Of a stretch of 64,000 nt of DNA, positions 54,768-64,000 are shown piece after piece. Every line of letters starts with the position of its first letter. The first letter of the stretch is position 1. Below the pieces are notes generated by a model. The model was not told the DNA's origin. It did no database searches and was given only the letters and a program-made list of their open reading frames with translations. This stretch comes from Xiphydria camelus (Eukaryota > Arthropoda > Insecta > Hymenoptera > Xiphydriidae): assembly GCA_963678675.1 (NCBI GenBank), contig OY783193.1, positions 28,205,250-28,269,249 on the forward strand, written 5' to 3'. A program made the position numbers and the translations under genes.

Positions 54768-55119
54768 GGGGGGGGGGGCAGATTCGGACGCAGATTGGGA
54801 GACAGAAGTTTTGCTGTACATGTTGAAAAGAAAGAAATCATATTGGAGAAATAATTACATGAAGAGAAGGATAAGTCATGGCGAATTTAATTTGGCATCT
54901 GAATTCTCGGAGTCAAAGTTCACAAATTATTTCCCATTAAATAGAAATCAGTTTAATGAAGTGCACAATATAATAGAAGAGACAATTTATTCTGAAGGTT
55001 GTAGTGCCCAGACTCGGGAGGAAAAGCCCGAAATTGCGGGTAGGTGTATAAAGAAAGGGCCCGAGAGCATCACAGTCCTATTGGCAGTTAGGGATAGGGA
55101 GAAAAAAAAAGGGTATTGA
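54730..55119 (+). pseudogene. Harbinger-type transposase, N-terminal fragment
   Basis: After a poly-G stretch the frame reads WETEVLLYMLKRKKSYWRNN, KRRISHGEFNLASEFSESKF and NYFPLNRNQFNEVHNIIEE. The pattern (…GEF…L…E…F…YF…N…QF…I…I) is the conserved N-terminus of HARBI1-like nucleases. From about 55010 the sequence changes and repeats gactcgggagg at 55163; no DDE domain follows. Confidence 0.5.
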
Positions 55120-55200
55120 GATGCAAGGATATTAGGTAGGGACCGAGTCCCCGTCACGCGCGGGACTCGGGAGGGAAAACTCCAAATTACGGGCATTAAA

Positions 55201-55236
55201 AAAAAACAAAACGTGTGGCGGCCACACGTTTTGTTT
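55201..55236. repeat. Collapsed hairpin-end sequence
   Basis: acaaaacgtgtgg and its complement stand almost directly together: the outer ends of the terminal hairpin without the arms in between. Confidence 0.6.
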
Positions 55237-55805
55237 GTTTGTTTTTTTTTATTTTCATCCAAGGAACCCATCCTTGAAGTTTGTCGCAATATTAAAGAAT
55301 CACCCAGTATATTTACTTACCTGGCCTAACAAAATATTTGTTCCGCCATAATCAAGTAGGTATACACTTATTAATTGGAAATAAACTCTTTTCTGAGTAT
55401 ACGAAGTAACTTCGATCGAACGAACGAAGTATTCACTAAACTGACAAATTTCTAGAAAATCATAAACGGAATCAAGGAATTTTACTTCCAAATATTTGAC
55501 AGTGATAAAACATTAATCGCTGTTTCTCAGAATTTCACATACATTACCAATTCTATTATAGTGCACATTATAGTGCACGCAGTTCGGGTGGTACGTTTTG
55601 GCAAACGAGGACTGCTTATGTATTCGCAGTCCTGCACCTTTCCCGGAAGGCTAATTACCGAACGAATTGTAATGAACCACTTCTCGCAGATACCGCTATA
55701 TTTCGAATGCATTCGAAATGCATTCAGTTTTGTAAAGGAGAGAAATGACGATTTCAATAGATAACCGAATATTTCGGCAAAGGTTCATTCCGATTCGTCC
55801 AGTAA
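55237..55805. other. No gene; repeat fragments
   Basis: 55498-55590 is the reverse of 47105-47205 (tgataaaacattaatcgctg). 55600-55805 resembles the A-related segment at 23130-23240 and 62210-62300. The X start follows at 55806. Confidence 0.4.
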
Positions 55806-57010
55806 TCAAGAGACACGGTAGTGTCTCGCGGCATGTTCATTCAAGTCGTCAGAACGACGCCGCCAGCGCTGTCGCCGCGAGCACCCGTGTATCTTTACAG
55901 GAAAAATGTCTGCCCCCTTCACCCCTCAATTTTAACATCGAATTTTCTCAATAAATATACGGTTATAACCAAAACTATGCTTAGTTACGCCATATAAATC
56001 GACTATTCTCTATCGATAGAGACCAGAGTAAATGTTGTAAGTTACATATTAACAGATATTTTTCCTTAGCAACGCGAAGCCACGCCCCTCGCGCCTCGAA
56101 AGTCGAGAATCCGATTTCTCGGGCGATATATATATGTCAAAATCTCACAAAAATTCCGCCTGTCTTCGGCGATATTCGGCCATGGTCGGAAATGTGTACA
56201 CAGATGCGGCCACACGCATACGCCATCAAATGTATGTGAGAGTGTGTGAGAGAATATGTTTCTTGAATGTTTAGTTGTTTTTTAAAATTAATAAAATAAT
56301 ATTCCATTCGCGAAACGATTTCCCTCGCATTTTTTCGATCCTCGGACGCGCTTGTTAATTCAGTGTAATCGGAGTAGTGAATGTCAATAGTGGTGAATGT
56401 GACAGACGCTCCGTATAGTTTAATAATCGTTTGTATTTTTTTCGAATATCGAGATAGTGAACGGGTGCAGTGGTATTCTTCTCTCCAATGCCTGTGCATC
56501 AAGAAAGGAGCAGGAAAGGAGACGGTCTCAGAAGAATTGAAATCAGATAAGTTTAATTGCCATTTGACAGCTTTAACCTCACTTTCCATGGAAGGACAAT
56601 ATCTTTGTGTTTGTTCTATTTTTTGTTTTCAGGGTCATGCGAGCACGGGAAAAATCGAAGAAAATCAATCACCAACACAAGCCGTGGCAGAATAGGAGAT
56701 GAAATGGAACTGGATCACAATAATCAGGTAATTACTTTATCACTATTTTTCTCTATCGATATATTTCCTCTTTCGTACTATTACAAGTTCCAATTTACAC
56801 ACCGACCTGTCAAACCTGAAGTGTACACGTACCGCACTTCAATTTCATCTCTTCTTCGTCTCCGGTGTAACGACGGTCAATGAGGAATTACTCATACCGA
56901 TTAGGCAGATAAGTGCTGAATAACGTAGTATAATACGAGAGAGGAAATATATCATTTTTAATAATTCTGTAATTATTAGAATAGAATTGATTAACTGAGA
57001 TATAGTTTTT

Positions 57011-57841
57011 TAATTTCTACGCTCGAGTAAGTTCGGTATATTTTAAATAGTGAAATGCTACATATGATTATGTAATTTACAATTTGTTACAGATCGTATG
57101 CAAACCCGAGGAGGTTTCTTTCGAAGGAGGGATCATCTACTTGTTGTTCCAACAAGAACCAGTTGCTTAGTTGCATTCATTGCATTTGACAGGTCGGTAT
57201 AATTTCTACGCTCGAGTAAGTTCGGTATATTTTAAATAGTGAAATGCTACATATGATTATGTAATTTACAATTTGTTACAGATCGTATGCAAACCCGAGG
57301 AGGTTTCTTTCGAAGGAGGGATCATCTACTTGTTGTTCCAACAAGAACCAGTTGCTTAGTTGCATTCATTGCATTTGACAGGTCGGTATATAAATTGGTT
57401 CTTAATTTTTATGCTGAGTAACTTCGGTATATTTTAAAAGTGAAATGCTGCATATAATTGTGTAATTTACAATTTGTTACAGATCGTTTGCGAACCCGAG
57501 GAGGTTTCTTTCCAACGAGGGATCATCCAGTTGGTGTTTCCAACAAGAACCAGTTGCATTCATTGCATTTGACAGGTCGGTATATAAATTGGTAGTATAA
57601 TACGAAAGAGGAAATATTCTGTCATTATTAGAATTGGTTAACTTAGATTAATATAATCTTAGTTTCTACGTTTAGTTAGTTCAGTATATTTTAAATTGTT
57701 TGTGTTATTTACAATCTGTTACAGATCGTATGCGAACTCGAGGGGGTTTCTTTCGAACGAGGAATCATCGTCTTGTTGTTTCAAGAACCTGCTGCTTTGG
57801 TTCATTCGGCGACCTGGATCTGCTGTCTCAAGTGCATGGAC
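57011..57841 (+). repeat. Tandem array of an exon-like unit, four copies
   Basis: Units start near 57011, 57200, 57403 and 57648; the first two are 189 bp apart and almost identical. Each holds tacaatttgttacag (acceptor-like) followed by atcgtatgc-aac-cgaggag, then an exon encoding VCKPEEVSFEGGIIYLLFQ or similar. The last unit (exon 57725-57841) is the most complete: 39 codons, ending WICCLKCMD before a gtacgt donor. The first two contain stops after QEPVA. Confidence 0.6.
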
Positions 57842-58852
57842 GTACGTCACTTTAAATGGATGAATATCCTTAATATCATCCGAACCGTAGACTTACTAAC
57901 CTCTGGTTTTAACCTTTCTTGCCATAGCCTAAATATTCTTTCGAGGGTTATTCCTTACTCTTTCTTCCTTACTATTTCTAACATACGGTAGTGTTCACGA
58001 ATATTGTAAAATATCGCAGGAATGTTACAGAAAAGTTACTTGCAAGAACGTGCTTTGTGGGGTGCAAATGGTGATATTTGTAATCCATCGTAACACCAGA
58101 GGCGAAGAAGAGAGTAAAGAGAAGTGAGGTACATGTACACTTCACGTTTGACAGGTCGGTATATAAATTTAAACTTGTGATTGTATAATACGAAAGAGGA
58201 AAAACTTATATCGATAAAGAAAAAAAATAATAAAGTAGTTACTCTATTATTGTAATCCAATAACATTGTATCACTTATTTTTCTGCCACGACTTTAATTG
58301 CTGATAGCGAAGAAAAATCAAATTTGTTGGTTGATCCATCCACTATCAACAATTAAAGTCGTGGCAGAAAAATAAGGGATATAATGGAATTGGATTACAA
58401 TAATAGAGTAACTACTTTATTATTATTTTTTCTTTATCGATATAAGTTTTTCCTCTTTCATATTATACTATCACAAGTTTCAATTTATATACCGACCTGT
58501 CAAACGTGAAATGTACATGTATGTACCTCACTTCTATTTCATCTCTTCTTTGCCTTTGGTGTAACGATGGAAATTACAAAATATCATCATTTACACCCCG
58601 CAAAACACATTTTTGCAAGCGACTTTTCTGTAACATTCCTGCGATATTTTACAATATTCGTGAACATTACCGTATGTTAGAAATAGTAAGGAAGAAAGAG
58701 TAAGGAATAACCCTCGAAAGAATATTTAGGCTATGGCAAGAAAGGTTAAAACCAGAGGTTAGTAAGTCTACGGTTCGGATGATATTAAGGATATTCATCC
58801 ATTTAAAGTGACGTACGTCCATGCACTTGAGACAGCAGATCCAGGTCGCCGA
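57808..58852. repeat. 1.04-kb palindrome
   Basis: Arms of about 510 bp mirror each other: ggcgacctggatctgctgtc at the left edge, its complement at 58852. Centre near 58330 (ttggttgatccatcc). The inner part is the tgtaatccaat palindrome of X; the outer part contains the end of the 57725 exon, so that exon end exists on both strands. Confidence 0.75.
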
Positions 58853-58934
58853 GACTTTAATTTTGTGGTAATAAAAAGCTATTCTTCTACATGTACGTAT
58901 CTTCCTCATGAATAAATTCCAAAAAGTAGTGAAA

Positions 58935-59588
58935 TCCCCCCACAAAAACAGATTCCCTGTAAAAAAAGGCGGCATGTTCATTCAGTGCCAACAAAAATTG
59001 ATACGTAAAATACTCTCCAAAAAAGATTTGAAATCAATTAAGATCGCCATGTTCAAGATTTATGTATTAAAAGTAAAAGGCATCATTTGAAAGGAAAATT
59101 ATTGTAAATCAAGTTACTAAAAAATTCGACTAAAAAAATTTATTAAAAAATTTTAATAAAAAAGAACTTGCCGCGTTTTTTTCTTCAAAATAAAAAATTC
59201 AGACAGAATTATACTCGATGTTTATGCACTTATGATTTTAAATAAATTCATACACTTATAATATGATACCACCAGTATACCGAATGTCGCACGGGAAACC
59301 GATTAGGCGGGGGCCTTCTGAAATTCTCTGAATTTGACTTCGGCAGTGTAATTTATGAATCACTCTAGCACCGTCCAAGCACTGCCAATTATTCGGCATA
59401 GTGGACAAAATATGAAAACTTAAACGCGGCAAGTTCTTTTTTATTAAAATTTTTTTATAAATTTTTTTAGTCGAATTTTTTAGTAACTTGATTTACAATA
59501 ATTTTCCTTTCAAATGATGCCTTTTACTTTTAATACATAAATCTTGAACATGGCGATCTTAATTGATTTCAAATCTTTTTTGGAGATT
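58935..59588. repeat. Terminal palindrome of X, copy 3
   Basis: Same as 15567-16305 (ccccccacaaaaacagattc; gatttgaaatcaattaag). The right arm stops at ttttttggag. The ttaag here is uninterrupted, giving a second empty site for the TTAA element at 44959-45618. Confidence 0.7.
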
Positions 59589-59857
59589 AACCCTTTCAGG
59601 AAAGGTGCGGGACTGCGAACTCATTAGCAGCCTGGATTCGCCGAAATGTACTGCTTCGCTGATGGCGAAATGAACCCTAGTTTGACGAAGTATTTATGAT
59701 CGCGATGCTATTGGGTTGGAAAATAACTTCGTAGCGTTTTCTTTTATTTTCTTTCATTTTACAACGATTTGTTTGCTGTCCAGCAAAGTGTTTATATTCA
59801 TTCGAAAGAGCTCTTTCTGCTCTACAAAACTGTTATAATTGTTTATTCGAATAACAA
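59589..59857. other. No gene; shared with 39130-39215
   Basis: Contains cgaaagagctctttctgctc and acaaaactgttataattgtt, also present at about 39170-39215, both near an arm-A start. Non-coding. Confidence 0.4.
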
Positions 59858-60439
59858 TTTTGAAGTGAAACTTTTATGCTGAGGGTACTAAAATCGCGCG
59901 CCCGACACGAGGTCCGCAACGAAACCCACACACTCCAGCGCTTCCGACCGTGACTCACTCATAGAGCGCTCTCAACTCTGCCCAATTCCACCGCTCTCTA
60001 CCGTACGTAGACTATCGCCTTTGCCAGGCAAGCCATGTGTCGATTTTGCGAGGCTGGAGCGCCAGGCCGCCGTGCGACTATCACTCACGCGGCGAGGCTC
60101 ACTATTATCGCAACCTCAGTAACGCACTATTCTAGATATCATCTGTACATCGGTCGCAACAGCGAGGCAGGCGGTATGTTTTGGTGAACGGGGGTTACGA
60201 ATGCGTTCGCAGTCCCACACATTTCCCTCAAAACTACCTCTCAGGGCCAGTTTTACCAACAGGTATAAACGCGGTATAGGCGGCGAGCGAATATTGTTTA
60301 GCAGCGCCTCTCCTAGGCGAACCGAAACATTTATTACGGGAACTGACCAGAGTCACTTAGGTCGGGTGTCCACCGGGTCGGGCCGACCAGTATCGCTGAG
60401 CCGATCGCTGAGCACTTGAGTATATCTATATATACCCAA

Positions 60440-60443
<4 letters not shown>

Positions 60444-60497
<54 letters not shown>
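60444..60497. repeat. (TA)27 microsatellite
   Basis: Alternating TA directly before the cagggtg end of the mariner foldback. TA targets of mariner insertion may have seeded it. Confidence 0.9.
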
Positions 60498-60500
<3 letters not shown>

Positions 60501-61373
60501 GGTGACATTTTGAAAACTTGCCACCCCAATATCTTAGAAAGTTACAGGGATTTTCTAAAAAACAAAAATACGGTTTCGGCAGTGGAGAGGGGGAACCAAA
60601 ATGACATAATCGGAGACGCACCTACTCCAACCCCCTTAGGGGTAGCCCCCCCAACTTTGTAATCTTAAATAGCAACCCCCCATGTGTAATACAGCGTTGG
60701 AAAGCTCTTTAAAAATGCTTTACAACAACACCAAATTTTGGTACCTTTCGATGAGTAGTTTTCGCGCAAATCGAGAAAGAAACTGCCAGAAGTAAGTTTT
60801 GTCAATTTATTTATTAAAGGTCAATTATGTTACAATAAATTTTCGAAATGATTTCCATTATCTGATCTTACTCCCTGCGATTTCTTCTTATGGGGACATC
60901 TGAAATCTGTTGTTTTTCAAACTCAACCAGCAAGCATTAACCAACTGAAACAGAGAATTATGCAAGAATGTCGCAAAATTTCAAGAACAACATTTGAAAA
61001 AGTCCGAAAAATCAATGGAAATCATTTCGAAAATTTATTGTAACGTAATTGACCTTTAATAAATAAATTGACAACTTACTTCTAGCAGTTTCTTTCTCGA
61101 TTTGCGCAAAAACTACTCATCGAAAGGTACCAAAATTTGGTGTTGTTGTAAAGCATTTTTAAAGAGCTTTCCAACGCTGTATCACACATGGGGGGTTGCT
61201 ATTTAAGATTACAAAGTTGGGGGGGCTACCCCTAAGGGGGTTGGAGTAGGTGCGTCTCCGATTATGTCATTTTGGTTCCCCCTCTCCACTGCCGAAACCG
61301 TATTTTTGTTTTTTAGAAAATCCCTGTAACTTTCTAAGATATTGGGGTGGCAAGTTTTCAAAATGTCACCCTG
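60498..61373. mobile_element. 876-bp mariner-type foldback with transposase tail
   Basis: Ends cagggtgacattttgaaaac and its complement, flanked by TA. Arms of about 350 bp mirror each other (atacggtttcggcagtgg, gaccaaatttt-type words, ctccaacccccttagggg). The central ~180 bp are a piece of transposase (next entry), so this is a deletion derivative whose ends were extended into long arms. Confidence 0.75.
60861..61043 (+). pseudogene. Mariner-type transposase, C-terminal 60 residues
   Basis: Reads SDLTPCDFFLWGHLKSVVFQ, QPASINQLKQRIMQECRKIS and ends NHFENLL with a stop at 61041-61043, open throughout. DLTPCDFFLWG is the third catalytic Asp region of insect mariner-type transposases, related to but distinct from the copy at 30042-30824. 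Everything upstream is missing. Confidence 0.6.
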
Positions 61374-62918
61374 TATATACACCCAAGTGCCCAGCGATCG
61401 GCCCAATTGTAGTCGGCCCGATCCGGTGGACACCCGGCCTTGTAGTTAAGTGACCGTAGGACCTGATGTGTCAATGTCAACTTGCTGGCAATGGATACTA
61501 TAATTTATTTCAGCTTTCAGACTGTAAAATTTATGCACCATAATGATGCTTCGTATAAAAATGGCCTAAAATTAGTCTTTTCTAAACATGTTTTAAATCC
61601 GAGTAAGCGTACACACACACAAATGTGGTATAACCCAAATTTCTGTGATAGAAGATCGTGTGATTCGCCAGACATCAGTAACTCTTAATCCATATTCAGT
61701 TACTTTAGAAGTAAGTAGTCAATAGCTTTCCCCTTGCGACTTTGTCCGCGTGAATCACGAAATAATCTCTTCTTTATTTTACTCCCTTAAGGGAGTTGGT
61801 ATATAGATAGTAGATATATAAAAAAAACGTGCGTATTCAAATGCAACGTTGTATTAAAATTTCAAAGCAATCGGTGAAAAACTTTCGGAAATTTAAGATA
61901 CATTTTTATTCATTTACCCCCTTAAGGAGTAGGTATATATGAAAAACGCGCGTATTCGAATGCAACGTTATGTCCAAATTTCAAAGCAATCGGTAAAGAA
62001 CTTTCGGAGATCTTACGACGCGGTCTCAACGTGTCGACATTGACGTGACACATGCACAATACAGGTATGTAGTGCTCTCGCCCAGTTTATGACCCTGTGA
62101 GACCGCGACGTTAGACCTTGAAGAAACGAATATAACATTTTTATTTAAACGTGTATATGGAAGATAGAAGAAGATAGATAGCGGTGTTTATTAGAATGGG
62201 TATTGCGGAAAGCGGTTCATTACGACTCGTCCAGTAATTAATCCTTCCGGGAAAGGTGCATGGCTGCGGGCTCATTGACAGCCTAAATTCGCCAAAACCT
62301 ACCGCTTCGCCATTGTGACCGATTTACAAAATGTATCAAGTGACTTGAGTTTGTGTTAATATGTGTTCCGTCGCAAAGGGGACTTCTACGTCATTTCTTA
62401 CCGCTCACTATCATCGCAACCTAAGTAACGCGCCAATCTAGATCTAATCTCTACATCGATCGCGAACAGTGTATGTCTTTCCTGGATAAACCAGGTATCA
62501 AAATTCCCCAATTGTCCATCGACTGCATCCGACATTCCTCCCCTTAATCCAGCTCGGATCGCTTTTGTGACGGTACCTATTGAAGCCGGCACTGCGAGAG
62601 ACGGCTTGCTTTGAATCGCTCTAAAATTACCTTCGGAGAAAAGTTCGGAACTGCGACATTTACGACCTAGGTATGTTTATCGAAATATTCGTTTCGCCTA
62701 CGACGCGATTAATTCTAGTCGGCGAATTATTTGTGGTCGATGCTACCAAGAAGCACGAATCGACCCTCCTAATTCCGTCGCTCGTTGCGATGGAACAGGA
62801 TTGACAGCTGGCACGTCGCAGTCAACTCATTCCCATGGAAACTGTACAAAGTCGCCGATGGTGGCGCTGGTAGCAAATTCGCTCGCCGCCTATAGCGCTA
62901 TACTGAGAATAACCATAA

Positions 62919-63757
62919 AGGCCAAAGCACATCTAGGCGAAGCGAAGCGACGCGCCGCGAAGCGAAGCTACCTTTTATATTTCCATTGATTCTTATGAGG
63001 TAACGCACACTTGAGCGAAGCGAAGCGCCGCGACCTAGGATAAGCACTCTTGTGCGACTGGAAGCGCAGCGAAGCGACGCGCCGCGAAGCGAGAAGCTAC
63101 CTTTTATATTTCCATTGATTCTTACGAGGTAACGCACGAACGAAGCACCGCGAAGCGAAGCGCCGCGAGAAATGTTTATCATGGACGGAATGTAATTCGT
63201 TAACGGATGTAAGGTTTCGTCGATCACTTCCGTTAACGATTCGAAAATCCTTTCCAAGATAGATCTCGTCAACGAAATGAATTTTCTCACACGAAATAGT
63301 ATCTTATATCATAAGGCGGAAATTCGAGATTTTTTCAGACTGTGTTTAATTAGGTCGTAACACGAGGCATGGTTTGGGGAGGAGGCTACGATCTATATAA
63401 ACACAGTCTTAAAAATCCGAGGATTTCCGCCGAATGACATATACTATTTTTCCTCACGAATGCCCATTTCTCAAAACAAAACATGTACACGGCTCATTTC
63501 ACGTTGCATTCATCAGTTTGAAAAAGGCGAAAAAGGCGAAAATGACTGACATTTCACGGCGCTTCCCTTCCCTCCGTTCTCTACCCGGGTATCCATATAT
63601 GGATATTTTCAGGTATAGCTGTTTATACCTGGTAGAGAAGGGGATAGAATTCGCCGCGCTTTGCTTCGCCGCGCTTCGCTTCGCTTCGTCCAAGTGTGCG
63701 TTGCACAGCCGCGCTTCGCGGCGCGTCGCTTCGCTTCGCCTAGATGTGCTTTGACCT
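62919..63757. mobile_element. 839-bp MITE with aggccaaagcacatctaggc ends, TAA duplication
   Basis: Ends aggccaaagcacatctaggc and its complement; TAA on both sides (62916-62918, 63758-63760). Sub-terminal gcgaagcgaagcg units repeat many times on both sides, so overlapping antisense frames (62898-63290, 63434-63754) are repeat shadows. Interior includes a foldback at about 63318-63435 (aaatctcgaatttccgcc-type). Harbinger-like by duplication length. Confidence 0.7.
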
Positions 63758-64000
63758 TAAGGCTTATTGCAGGTTATTCTCAGTATAGCGCTATACCGCG
63801 TTTATACCGTGTTGGTAACACCGGCCCTCAGTGTATCTAATTGCAAACCACGGCTACATCACGGAATTACTATATCTCTTTGAATCCAATATAATCACCA
63901 GTAATATTGTGAGTGCAGTGTTAAATCATTTCAAATAACCGATACGGTTTAAATCCACCACTCTACGTTTTCGGTCACTATTCGTGTCACGCAGTAGTGC

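Larger units (their letters stand above)
55806..59588 (+). mobile_element. Unit X, copy 3, truncated in its terminal palindrome
   Basis: Starts TCAAGAGACACGGTAGTGTC after an A. Leader to 56640, a short exon (acceptor ttttttgttttcag at 56632; GRIGDEMELDHNNQ; donor gtaatt near 56728), the exon array (57011-57841), a 1.04-kb palindrome and part of the terminal palindrome (58935-59588). The 0.8-kb palindrome and protease-like exon are missing. The break at 59588 joins A-related sequence. Confidence 0.5.
60362..61440. mobile_element. MITE with cgggtgtccaccgg ends, interrupted
   Basis: Left cgggtgtccaccgggtcggg and right complement ccgatccggtggacacccg, with inner matching ccgatcgctg-gcacttg. Between the halves lie a (TA)n tract and a mariner foldback. 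A short outer match (gtcactta) suggests the true ends may be 60352 and 61454. Confidence 0.5.
60279..62890. mobile_element. 2.6-kb element with ggcggcgagcgaat ends
   Basis: Perfect 14-bp ends ggcggcgagcgaat / attcgctcgccgcc. TATA lies on both sides where the 126-bp MITE copy has one tata, so the duplication is TATA (or TA with extra). Inside: the nested MITEs (60362-61440), a tandem duplication at 61780-62010 (tttcaaagcaatcggt, aactttcgga) and an A-related fragment (62210-62470). No transposase is recognised. Confidence 0.6.
60244..63827. mobile_element. Harbinger-type MITE, itself interrupted twice
   Basis: Ends gggccagttttaccaaca and the complement of tgttggtaacaccggccc; TCA on both sides (60241-60243, 63828-63830). 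The MITE proper is 60244-60278, 62891-62918 and 63758-63827, together like the 126-bp copy at 30186-30311. Two different elements sit in it (60279-62890 and 62919-63757). Confidence 0.7.
59858..64000 (+). mobile_element. Arm A copy split by a 3.6-kb Harbinger nest
   Basis: Arm A runs ttgaagtgaaactttt (59858) to …actacctctca (60243) and resumes at 63828 with tcagtgtatctaattgc, continuing past the window end. The copy at 20179-20817 has the continuous form (reverse of acctctcagtgtatc), so the insertion and a TCA duplication can be read directly. Confidence 0.6.

Noticed and set aside
60334..60621. 95-codon minus frame with YIYIYIYI stretch
   Set aside because: It is the (TA)n microsatellite translated.
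62898..63754. Two arginine/serine-rich frames of 106-130 codons
   Set aside because: Both follow gcgaagcgaagcg sub-terminal repeats of the 839-bp MITE.

Overview
The window reads as insect nuclear DNA, most likely hymenopteran and perhaps ant (an inference from the transposon families). It is AT-rich with spliced reading frames, Tc1/mariner, pogo/Tigger, PIF/Harbinger and piggyBac relatives, and one LTR retrotransposon. No rRNA, tRNA, CRISPR or bacterial-type operon is visible. Nearly all of the 64 kb is a nest of mobile elements. Only a small two-exon gene (2651-3205) and an intact 74-codon frame (9169-9393) could be host-like, and neither is recognised.

Three unnamed repeat families organise the window. 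(1) The GCCGCAC element is about 0.62 kb with ~45-bp terminal inverted repeats and TA flanks; copies lie at 932-1436, 3826-10606 and 10757-21007. The last two are each split by a ~6.2-6.4 kb insertion at the same TAA trinucleotide (4265-10416 and 14441-20817). (2) The hairpin element runs from an arm I call A, through a promoter-like segment D that starts a short basic protein, to a ~215-bp hairpin (5193-6905, 14441-20817, 52050-53355; also at the ends of 38816-47405). (3) Unit X is 3.8-6.6 kb, starts TC right after an A, and has hairpins at both ends and no target duplication (15567-20178 reverse, 39637-46247, 55806-59588). X carries exon-like pieces, including what looks like the C-terminal part of a ubiquitin-specific protease, packed between long palindromes.

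Layout. 1-3.8 kb: a MITE, a GCCGCAC copy, coding debris and the two-exon gene. 3.8-10.6 kb: GCCGCAC copy 2 with its insertion, whose inverted arms carry the C-terminal end of a piggyBac transposase and whose interior holds a hairpin element, a broken Tigger-type transposase and the 74-codon ORF. 10.7-21 kb: GCCGCAC copy 3 with a 3.2-kb interruption and a hairpin element that contains X. 21-26.8 kb: sparse sequence, palindromic repeats and a 129-bp tandem array. 26.85-29.3 kb: a Harbinger element with a Myb-like gene and a truncated transposase. 29.9-31 kb: a mariner split by a Harbinger MITE. 31-36 kb: Tigger remnant, foldbacks. 36.1-37.7 kb: LTR, proline-tRNA primer site and truncated gag with three SAP domains. 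37.7-48.3 kb: a Tigger transposase whose two halves are separated by an 8.6-kb composite containing X. 48.6-52 kb: degenerate coding and two back-to-back TTAA insertions. 52-59.6 kb: hairpin element, MITEs, Harbinger remnant, third X. 59.8-64 kb: at least five levels of nested insertion.

The nests are unusually readable because uninterrupted copies of several insertion targets are also present, so ends, target duplications and insertion order can be read from the sequence. Family names rest on motifs read by eye; no database search was run.
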